Origin: HK1 sp965215295
GTDB lineage: Bacteria > Pseudomonadota > Gammaproteobacteria > HK1
Length of the DNA stretch: 64,000 nucleotides
Reading direction: 5' to 3'
Assembly: GCA_965215295.1 (NCBI GenBank)
Contig: OZ244045.1
Span: forward strand, 930,001-994,000
The notes beneath the pieces are model-generated. The model was not told where the DNA came from, did not search any database, and worked only from the letters and a program-made list of their open reading frames with translations. Positions 1 to 6,554 of this stretch are shown here, piece after piece; the stretch's first letter is position 1, and each line of letters opens with the position of its first letter. The position numbers and the translations under genes are program-made.

Positions 1-2
1 CG

Positions 3-1103
3 GTGGTCGATGCCAGGCGGTCGGTAGCGGTGTTGACCCTTCGCGTGACATACAACACGATGCGAGACGACGAATTTGCCGCCGGTTTCTGGTACTACAC
101 ACCCTACAAGCTCGATCTCGGTATTCCGAAGCGTTCCTGGGAACGCTTCGATTGGAAGAATGCAGACAGATTTTCGAGAATGGGACAGCGAGCACTGGGT
201 ACTCTCGATATATGGAACGCAGACGGGATCCGGCGAGGAATGCATGAGAGCGAGATGTTGAGGGCGAGGATATTTGCGGAGCCCTGGCGCCATCTCAAGA
301 TCTCGACGCTGATGGCTTGGCGCGGCCTGTTCGCTCATGGACGATTGGGGCCCAAACGGCCCAATATCCCTCTGCTTCGCGCATCCGCCCTGCCTCGGGA
401 ATTGTCGCCGGGATTGAGGGAGACTGCGCTCGACGCCTACAGGAAAGGCAAAGAGGCTTGGGTGGTCTGGTTCCGCGAGCGCAAGACGGCCGTTGACTAT
501 GGCGAGGCGGAGATGAAGGCGTTTCTGAATCTGGAAACCGTGGCGGCGCTTTCCGATGCCACGCTGTACCGAGTGCCGCCACCCGATGACTTTGCAATGC
601 GGGGCGTCGGAGTGTCCGAGTTCCTGGTGGACCCCACTGGTGCGAATGCAGCCCATTGGTCGAAGCCGTCCGGGGTGCTCCATTATTTTCGGGAGTCGCC
701 ACTTCGCACCATGGTGTGGAGCAATCATGTTCCGTCTCTTCCCCGGCTGAGCGTTGCCGCGCCGCGCCTTGCCGACGTCTGGGGTCTGGACTCCTGGCCA
801 CGCTGGGAATGGTCGTTTGGCCCCTTGTCGAAAACCGTGGTGAACCTTGTCGGGTTTCTTGCACTCCTTGTCGTGCCGCTGTGGTTCTGGTTCGGGCGCC
901 GCCGTCGCATCGAGGTCGTGTTCGTCGTGTTGCCGGCGCTCTATCTGCACGCTGTCTATGCCGTGGCCTCGGATTTTCTTCCTCGCTATGCCGAACCGGG
1001 GGTGCCGTTGCGGATATGGGCCACTCTGTTGCTTCTCTGCCTGGTGGCCTCCTCCGTACGCCGGCTGAACCGTACCGGGTTTCCCGGAGGCTCCCCACCT
1101 TGA
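3..1103 (+). CDS. C-terminal part of a membrane glycosyltransferase (cut by window edge)
   Basis: The reading frame is open to the window edge, so the true start lies outside. Only about 366 residues are seen. The N-terminal two thirds are soluble and rich in Trp, Tyr and Arg. The last 100 residues hold three probable membrane helices (around residues 280-300, 306-326 and 340-355), followed by a short basic tail. This arrangement, together with phrases such as EPWRHLK before a Trp-rich stretch, resembles the C-terminal half of GT39/PMT-like polyprenyl-phosphate-dependent glycosyltransferases. The family call is an inference from general character, not from catalytic residues, which would be in the missing N-terminus. 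It is followed within 13 nt by an IS3 transposase fossil. Confidence 0.5.
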   Translation: MVDARRSVAVLTLRVTYNTMRDDEFAAGFWYYTPYKLDLGIPKRSWERFDWKNADRFSRMGQRALGTLDIWNADGIRRGMHESEMLRARIFAEPWRHLKISTLMAWRGLFAHGRLGPKRPNIPLLRASALPRELSPGLRETALDAYRKGKEAWVVWFRERKTAVDYGEAEMKAFLNLETVAALSDATLYRVPPPDDFAMRGVGVSEFLVDPTGANAAHWSKPSGVLHYFRESPLRTMVWSNHVPSLPRLSVAAPRLADVWGLDSWPRWEWSFGPLSKTVVNLVGFLALLVVPLWFWFGRRRRIEVVFVVLPALYLHAVYAVASDFLPRYAEPGVPLRIWATLLLLCLVASSVRRLNRTGFPGGSPP

Positions 1104-1115
1104 GAGACTGGAGCC

Positions 1116-1262
1116 ATGAACCATTCAAACAGATACTCCCCGGAGCTTCGGGAACGGGTAGTGCGGTTGGTCCTCAATCCCCGGAGGAGGCACGAAACGC
1201 AATGGGCGGCGGTCGCTCGTCCGCATCTTGTGAGCCATCCACGCGAGAAGGGAGAACGATGA
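1116..1262 (+). pseudogene. IS3-family transposase OrfA fossil (N-terminal fragment)
   Basis: The 48-codon frame begins MNHSNRYSPELRERVVRLVL and continues to QWAAV, the typical first 33 residues of IS3-family OrfA (helix-turn-helix start, usually followed by an SIAEKIG-type continuation). After QWAAV the family pattern stops abruptly. The frame runs into unrelated sequence (ending RPHLVSHPREKGER) that is repeated upstream of the third glycosyltransferase copy. No OrfB and no clear terminal repeats are seen. It is a broken insertion-sequence remnant joined to the duplicated block and is unlikely to make a functional protein. Confidence 0.65.
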
Positions 1263-1333
1263 TCATCGCCGCGGAAACCGCTTCCGCGGATGGCGGGAAT
1301 ACGGTTTCGACCACCGGGCTTTTCGGACTGTGA
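1259..1333 (+). CDS. 24-residue leader ORF, coupled to glycosyltransferase copy 1
   Basis: ATG is preceded by a strong ribosome-binding site (GAAGGGAGAACG). The peptide is MIIAAETASADGGNTVSTTG followed by LFGL. Its stop overlaps the GTG start of the next gene (GTGA), an arrangement expected for translational coupling. The same 24 codons recur before copy 3 with only silent changes, which argues that the peptide or its translation matters. A perfect 8-bp inverted repeat sits inside the ORF. Whether it is a regulatory leader peptide or simply the translation entry point for a gene lacking its own Shine-Dalgarno is not decided by the sequence. Confidence 0.5.
   Translation: MIIAAETASADGGNTVSTTGLFGL
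1269..1289 (+). promoter_or_regulatory. Hairpin inside the leader ORF
   Basis: CCGCGGAA and TTCCGCGG form a perfect 8-bp stem around the 5-nt loop ACCGC. It lies inside the 24-codon leader, just after the start codon, where it could influence ribosome access and hence coupled translation of the glycosyltransferase. The identical structure is present before copy 3. Function is inferred. Confidence 0.4.
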
Positions 1334-3717
1334 CGGGATTTGCGAAAAAGGACCTGGTCCGGGGCGCGGGAGTCGCGCTGTCGTTCCTGCCGTGGCTGGT
1401 GCTGCTGGGCTGGCTCTCCGGCGTCGCCTGGTTCCTGTGCGACGACGCCTTCATCAGCTTCCGCTACGCCCGCAACCTGCTGGAGGGTCACGGGCTGGTG
1501 TTCAACCCCGGCGAGTACGTCGAGGGCTACACCAACTTCCTGTGGGTGCTGGAGCTGGCGGCGCTGTGGGGAGTGCTGGGGATTCCTCCGGAGCGGGCGG
1601 CGCCGTGGCTGTCGGTGGCGTGCACGGTCGGGGTGGTCGCGGTGCTGGGGGTGTGGCTGGCCCGTGTGCCGGGGGTGGGCCAGCGGTGGCTGGTCGCCTG
1701 GATGGCGTTCGGGTTGCTGTGCACCAGCGCGACGTTCGCGGTGTGGACCTCGGGTGGGGGTCTGGAGACGCGGCAGTTCACCCTGTTCATTGTGTTGGCG
1801 GTGGTGTGTCTGAGCCTGTGGCGCTGGGGGCGTCGGGGACTGGTGGCGGCGTCGCTGAGTCTGGTGCTGGCGGCGTGGACCCGTCCCGAGGGGCTGCTGA
1901 CGGGTCTGGTGTGCATCGGCTGGTTCGCCGCGCAGACGATGGCGGACGCGGGGCGTTTCCGGCCGGACTGGAGGCGGCTGGCGTGGCTGGCGGCGCCGTT
2001 CGTGGTGCTGGTGGCGGCCCACTACGTGTTCCGCTACGCCTACTACGGGGAGTGGCTGCCCAACACGTACTACGCGAAGCACGTTCGGCCGTGGTACGAG
2101 TCGGGGTTTCGCTACCTGTGGGCGGCGGCGCTGGAGACGGGGCTGTACCTGCTGTTGCCGCTGGCCGCGGTGGCGGCGCGCGAGCGCTGGCGGACGCACC
2201 GGGACGGGGCGTTCGCGCTACCGCTCGTTCTGATGGGCGTGCACATGGCCTACGTGATGCGGATTGGCGGGGACCATTTCGAGTACCGGCCGCTGGACTT
2301 CTACTGGCCGCTGCTGGCGTTGCCCGCGGCGGTGGGGGTCGTGCACCTCGGCTCGCGTCTGGCCGCCGGTCGTTGGCGTTCCCGTCTTCCCGGACGGGTC
2401 GGGATGGGCGCACGAGCCTGCGCGGTGGCCGTCTTCGTGCCGGTGCTGTTCTATGCCGGCGCGATCCAGGGCGCGCTGCTGTTCGAGGGCGCCGCGATAC
2501 GCGAGCACATTAGCAGGCTGCATATCGAATTGGATGATGAAAACGCCGGGTGGCTGCTCGCCGCGCCTGGAATGCCGATGCTCGTCGCCGTCTCCAACGA
2601 CCTGCGGCGCCTGGCTGCCCGACAGTTCGTCGCTTTGTCCTTCACGGAGCACCGCGAAGCCACCAGATGGCAATTTCGATGGTGGAAGCCCTACGAGAAG
2701 ATGGAACGGGGAATTATTCCCGATGACGCCCTGGCGGCCTACAGCGCGCTTGGCGTTCGGTCCTATTATCTTCCGGACCTCAAAGTCATCGACCATTTTG
2801 GCCTGACCGATGCAACCGTGGCCCGCAACCCGGTGACCCACGCCAATCATGAACGCGAAATCGCCCATGACCGGCAACTGCCGGCAGGATATCTCGAAGA
2901 GCGGGGCGTCAACATCGTCATATATCCCGCAAAACGCACAGTCTCGGATGCGCTCGCCGGGGCGCGATACGCCGTGCGAGTCGGCCCGGATCTCTGGATG
3001 CCGTTCGGTTCCCTGGACGAGGAGTGGGTTCTCGCCCGTTTTGCCGGACGAGGCCTGCATATGCGAGGTATCCGATACGCCGACCTGTCCTGGGAGGAGG
3101 CGGTGCCGGACTTCAACTACCGTTTCGGGGACTTGGGGCTCTCGTGGGTGCGCGTTTGGGACCCTTGGGTGCAGGTGTTCGCCAGGAATTGCACGCCGGG
3201 CGAGCTGCTGGTATGGCCTTGGTCCCCGTCGAGCGGAAAGGTGGACGCACTGGCGCTCCATCGCTGGACGATCAACGAAGCAGGGCTGTGCCGGACCTCT
3301 GTCATGAGATATTCCGGGTGGATCAGGCAGCTCGCTGACGACCCGTCCCTGCTGGAGGAAGCCAGGAGGGTGAAGGCGGCCATCCGCTCGGTGTTCGATG
3401 TCCACCTGCTGGGGAAGCGCCTGATCTATTCCAGGCAGCCATGCCGCCGGAACGACAATGACGCACGGTTCTTCCTGCATGTAGTTCCGGCCGACAAGCG
3501 CGACCTTCCCCGCGGGCGCCGGAAATACGGTTTCGACAATCTGGACTTCCGGATGGAAGAGCCCGCGAAGGCCAAGGGGCGTTGCACGGCGGTGCGCAGA
3601 CTGCCGGACTATCCGATCGCGGAAATCCGCACCGGCCAATACACCGACAAGGGCCGGCTCTGGGAGGGCGCTATCGCCGTCGCCGGCCCCGGAGGCGATG
3701 GGAGGCACCCGCCATGA
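1330..3717 (+). CDS. GT-C-type membrane glycosyltransferase, copy 1
   Basis: The 795-residue protein has an N-terminal half (about residues 1-385) with around ten hydrophobic segments, then a soluble, probably periplasmic C-terminal domain. Just after the first membrane helix comes DDAFISFRYARNL, then GHGLVFNPGE and VEGYTNFLW. The paired acidic residues in the first loop plus these phrases are characteristic of GT-C enzymes of the AftB/LA3751-like kind, which use a polyprenyl-phosphate sugar donor at the outer face of the membrane. The C-terminal domain contains YLPDLKVIDHFGLTD, also typical of that group. GTG is chosen as start because it overlaps the leader ORF stop and the same junction is conserved in all three copies. 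Acceptor and donor sugar are unknown. The 3' end overlaps the next ATG by 4 nt. Confidence 0.75.
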   Translation: MTGFAKKDLVRGAGVALSFLPWLVLLGWLSGVAWFLCDDAFISFRYARNLLEGHGLVFNPGEYVEGYTNFLWVLELAALWGVLGIPPERAAPWLSVACTVGVVAVLGVWLARVPGVGQRWLVAWMAFGLLCTSATFAVWTSGGGLETRQFTLFIVLAVVCLSLWRWGRRGLVAASLSLVLAAWTRPEGLLTGLVCIGWFAAQTMADAGRFRPDWRRLAWLAAPFVVLVAAHYVFRYAYYGEWLPNTYYAKHVRPWYESGFRYLWAAALETGLYLLLPLAAVAARERWRTHRDGAFALPLVLMGVHMAYVMRIGGDHFEYRPLDFYWPLLALPAAVGVVHLGSRLAAGRWRSRLPGRVGMGARACAVAVFVPVLFYAGAIQGALLFEGAAIREHISRLHIELDDENAGWLLAAPGMPMLVAVSNDLRRLAARQFVALSFTEHREATRWQFRWWKPYEKMERGIIPDDALAAYSALGVRSYYLPDLKVIDHFGLTDATVARNPVTHANHEREIAHDRQLPAGYLEERGVNIVIYPAKRTVSDALAGARYAVRVGPDLWMPFGSLDEEWVLARFAGRGLHMRGIRYADLSWEEAVPDFNYRFGDLGLSWVRVWDPWVQVFARNCTPGELLVWPWSPSSGKVDALALHRWTINEAGLCRTSVMRYSGWIRQLADDPSLLEEARRVKAAIRSVFDVHLLGKRLIYSRQPCRRNDNDARFFLHVVPADKRDLPRGRRKYGFDNLDFRMEEPAKAKGRCTAVRRLPDYPIAEIRTGQYTDKGRLWEGAIAVAGPGGDGRHPP

Positions 3718-3749
3718 CGGTTTCGACTACCGGGCTTTTCGGACTGTGA
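3714..3749 (+). CDS. Truncated 11-residue leader ORF before copy 2
   Basis: The ATG overlaps the stop of copy 1 (ATGA). The peptide MTVSTTGLFGL equals a start plus the last ten residues of the 24-residue leader seen before copies 1 and 3. Its stop again overlaps the GTG of the following glycosyltransferase. The duplication junction has thus deleted the leader front, including the hairpin, and kept the coupling end. Translation would be delivered by ribosomes finishing copy 1. Confidence 0.4.
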   Translation: MTVSTTGLFGL

Positions 3750-6175
3750 CGGGTCTTGCGGCAAGGGGCCTGGTCCGGAGCGCGGGAGTCGCGCTGTCGT
3801 TCCTGCCGTGGCTGGGGCTGCTGGGCTGGCTCTCCGCCGTCGCCTGGTTCCTGTGCGACGACGCCTTCATCAGCTTCCGCTACGCCCGCAACCTGCTGGA
3901 GGGTCACGGTCTGGTGTTCAACCCCGGCGAATACGTCGAGGGCTACACCAACTTCCTGTGGGTGCTGGAGCTGGCGGCGCTGTGGGGAGTGCTGGGGATA
4001 CCTCCGGAGCGGGCGGCGCCGTGGCTGTCGGTGGCGTGCACGGTCGGGGTGGTCGCGGTGCTGGGGGTGTGGCTGGCCCGTGTGCCGGGGGTGGGCCATC
4101 GGTGGCTGGTGGCCTGGATGGCGTTCGGGTTGCTGTGCTCCAGCGCGACGTTCGCGGTGTGGACCTCGGGCGGGGGTCTGGAGACGCGGCAGTTCACACT
4201 GTTCATGGTGTTGGCGGTGGTGTGTCTGAGCCTGTGGCGCTGGGGGCGTCGGGGACTGGTGGCGGCGTCGCTGAGTCTGGCGCTGGCGGCGTGGACCCGT
4301 CCCGAGGGGCTGCTGACGGGTCTGGTGTGCATCGGCTGGTTCGCCGTGCAGTCGATGGTGGACGGCGGGCGTTTGCGGCCGGACTGGAGGCGGCTGGCGT
4401 GGCTGGCGGCGCCGTTCGTGGTGCTGGTGGCGGCCCACTACGTGTTCCGGTACGCGTACTACGGGGAGTGGTTGCCGAACACGTACTACGCGAAGCACGT
4501 GCGGCCGTGGTACGAGTCGGGGTTTCGCTACCTGTGGGCGGCGGCGCTGGAGACGGGGCTGTACCTGCTGTTGCCCTTGGCGGTCGTGGCGGCGCGCGAG
4601 CGCTGGCGGTCGCACCGGGACGGGTCGTTCGCGCTGCCGCTCCTCCTGATGGGCGTGCACATGGCCTACGTGATGCGGATTGGCGGGGACCATTTCGAGT
4701 ACCGGCCGCTGGACTTCTACTGGCCGCTGCTGGCGTTGCCCGCGGCGGTGGGGGTCGTGCACCTCGGCTCGCGCCTGGCCGCCGGTCGTTGGCGCCCCCG
4801 TCTTCCCGGGCTGGTCGGGATGGGCGCACGGGCCTGGGCGGTGGCCGTCTTCGTGCCGGTGCTGTTCTATGCCGGCGCGATCCAGGGCGCGAAGCTGTTC
4901 GAGGGGGCTTCTCGACGGCAGGCATGGCATGTAGAGCTCGACAGCGACAACGCCGGGTGGCTGCTGGCCGCGCCGGGAATGCCGATGCTCGTCGCCATCT
5001 CCAACGACCTGCGACGCCAGTCTGCCCGACATTCCGTCACTCTACCCTTTGCATTACACCGCGGGGTCGCCGCACGCCTACTTCGATGGTACAAGGCCTA
5101 CGAGCACATGGAGCGGGGCGCGCTTCCCCCGGACGCGCTGATGGCCGGGGGTGGTCTCGGAATCCAATTCTATTATCTCCCGGATCTGAAAGTCATCGAC
5201 AGATTCGGCCTGACCGATGCCACCGTGGCCCGCAACCCGGTCACCAGAGCCAATCATGAACGCACAATCGCCCATGATCGGCAACCGCCGCCGGGCTACC
5301 TCGAAGAGCGGGGCGTCAACATCACCGTACATCCCGCGGTGGACAATCCGACGAAGGCGCTCATGCTGGGACGCTATGCCGTGCGGGTCGGCCCGAATCT
5401 CTGGATGCCCTTCGACTCCCCGGACGAGGAGTGGGCTCTCGACCGTTTTGCCGGGCGAAGCCTGCATGTGCGAGACATGCGGTACGCCAGCCTGTCCTGG
5501 GAGGAGGCGGCTCCGGACTTCGACCATCGCTCGGGAGACCTGGGGTTCGTGGTGGATCGATCCAAACCCGAACGGCCCCGAGTGCAGGCGTTCGCCAGGA
5601 ACTGCGCACCGGACGAGCTACTGGTATGGCCCTGGTCGAACGAAGAGGCGAACGAAGGGGCGAACGAAGGGGCGAACGAAGAGGCGGACGAAGAGGCGGA
5701 CGAATCGGCGCTCCAGCGCTGGACGGTCAACGAGACGGGGCTGTGCCGGGCCCTCGCCGTAACGCCTCCGAAGTGGGCCCGGTCGGTCGTCGACGATCCG
5801 TCCCGGCTGGAAGAGGTCGAGCGGGTGAGGACAGCCGCCCTCCGCTCGGTGTTCGATGTCTACCTGGTGGGGAACAGCCTGATGTACTTCAGGCAGCCAT
5901 GCCGTCCGGACGACAACGACGCGCCATTCTTCCTGCACGTGGTTCCGGTCGATGAGCGTGATCTTCCCGGTGGGCGCCGGCAGTACGGTTTCGACAATCT
6001 GGACTTCCGGATGGAAGAGCGCGTAAGGGTCGGCGGGCGTTGCACGGCGGTGCGCAGACTGCCGGACTATCCGATCGCGGAAATCCGCACCGGCCAATAC
6101 ACCGACAAGGGCCGGCTCTGGGAGGGCGCTATCGCCGTCGCCGGCCCCGGAGGCGATGGGAGGCACCCGCCATGA
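3746..6175 (+). CDS. GT-C-type membrane glycosyltransferase, copy 2 (divergent C-terminal domain)
   Basis: The 809-residue protein is nearly identical to copies 1 and 3 over the first 380 residues, including DDAFISFRYARNL and the VEGYTNFLW stretch. From about residue 390 to 720 the soluble domain is much more divergent, while still keeping YLPDLKVIDRFGLTD. A 12-bp tandem repeat (5641-5700) adds an acidic (N/D)E(E/G)A run where the other copies have SPSSGKVDA. The GTG start follows the conserved leader/gene junction. An earlier in-frame start at 3698 is possible but would overlap copy 1. The TGA overlaps the ATG of a dehydrogenase fragment. Different acceptor or sugar preference from copies 1 and 3 is possible but not shown. 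Confidence 0.75.
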   Translation: MTGLAARGLVRSAGVALSFLPWLGLLGWLSAVAWFLCDDAFISFRYARNLLEGHGLVFNPGEYVEGYTNFLWVLELAALWGVLGIPPERAAPWLSVACTVGVVAVLGVWLARVPGVGHRWLVAWMAFGLLCSSATFAVWTSGGGLETRQFTLFMVLAVVCLSLWRWGRRGLVAASLSLALAAWTRPEGLLTGLVCIGWFAVQSMVDGGRLRPDWRRLAWLAAPFVVLVAAHYVFRYAYYGEWLPNTYYAKHVRPWYESGFRYLWAAALETGLYLLLPLAVVAARERWRSHRDGSFALPLLLMGVHMAYVMRIGGDHFEYRPLDFYWPLLALPAAVGVVHLGSRLAAGRWRPRLPGLVGMGARAWAVAVFVPVLFYAGAIQGAKLFEGASRRQAWHVELDSDNAGWLLAAPGMPMLVAISNDLRRQSARHSVTLPFALHRGVAARLLRWYKAYEHMERGALPPDALMAGGGLGIQFYYLPDLKVIDRFGLTDATVARNPVTRANHERTIAHDRQPPPGYLEERGVNITVHPAVDNPTKALMLGRYAVRVGPNLWMPFDSPDEEWALDRFAGRSLHVRDMRYASLSWEEAAPDFDHRSGDLGFVVDRSKPERPRVQAFARNCAPDELLVWPWSNEEANEGANEGANEEADEEADESALQRWTVNETGLCRALAVTPPKWARSVVDDPSRLEEVERVRTAALRSVFDVYLVGNSLMYFRQPCRPDDNDAPFFLHVVPVDERDLPGGRRQYGFDNLDFRMEERVRVGGRCTAVRRLPDYPIAEIRTGQYTDKGRLWEGAIAVAGPGGDGRHPP
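5641..5700 (+). repeat. 12-bp minisatellite inside glycosyltransferase copy 2
   Basis: Five consecutive 12-bp units of the type CGAAGAGGCGAA / CGAAGGGGCGAA / CGAAGAGGCGGA encode repeats of N/D-E-E/G-A. A degenerate sixth unit follows. The array is absent from copies 1 and 3. Because the unit is a multiple of three, changes in copy number would lengthen or shorten an acidic linker without a frameshift. Confidence 0.85.
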
Positions 6176-6483
6176 ACGACGGGCGGGCGGCAGCGCTGGT
6201 GCTCGGCGCCACGTCGGACATCGGCCGCGCCATCGCATACGAGCTGGCGGGCGACGGCTACGCGATGCGGCTCGCGGGGCGCGACCCGTCGCGGCTCGGG
6301 CGGGAAGCGCGGGACATCCGGATACGTGTACGTACCGGCGCCGTCGTGACCCTGCCCGGCCCGGTACGTTGCCCGGACCCCCGTCGCGGGCCCCGTACCG
6401 TTCGGCAGGGAGTGGACGAGGCAGGGCCATCCCCCGCTCGTCCGCACCTTGTGAGCCATCCACGCGAGAAGGGAGAACGATGA
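6172..6483 (+). pseudogene. Short-chain dehydrogenase fragment (N-terminal 60 residues only)
   Basis: The frame starts MNDGRAAALVLGATSDIGRA and continues IAYELAGDGYAMRLAGRDPS, a clear Rossmann start with the G-x-x-x-D-I-G nucleotide-binding loop of SDR enzymes. After about residue 60 (near 6350) similarity to the family is lost. The frame then runs into the same tail (RPHLVSHPREKGER) that ends the IS3 fossil frame, so the gene was cut by the duplication. The ATG overlaps the stop of copy 2, so dehydrogenase and glycosyltransferase were once cotranscribed. SDR partners of such GT-C enzymes include DprE2-like reductases of polyprenyl-phosphate pentose synthesis; that link is only a suggestion. 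Confidence 0.6.
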
Positions 6484-6554
6484 TCATTGCCGCGGAAACC
6501 GCTTCCGCGGACGGCGGGAATACGGTTTCGACCACCGGGCTTTTCGGACTGTGA
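6480..6554 (+). CDS. 24-residue leader ORF, coupled to glycosyltransferase copy 3
   Basis: It encodes the same 24 residues as the leader at 1259, with silent nucleotide changes (for example ATT for ATC, GAC for GAT). It has the same GAAGGGAG ribosome-binding site and the same GTGA overlap with the next gene. The internal hairpin is retained unchanged at 6490-6510. Conservation of peptide, hairpin and overlap in two separated copies supports a real functional unit, although the time since duplication may be short. Confidence 0.5.
   Translation: MIIAAETASADGGNTVSTTGLFGL
6490..6510 (+). promoter_or_regulatory. Hairpin inside the second full leader ORF
   Basis: CCGCGGAA-ACCGC-TTCCGCGG, identical to the structure at 1269-1289. 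Confidence 0.4.
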
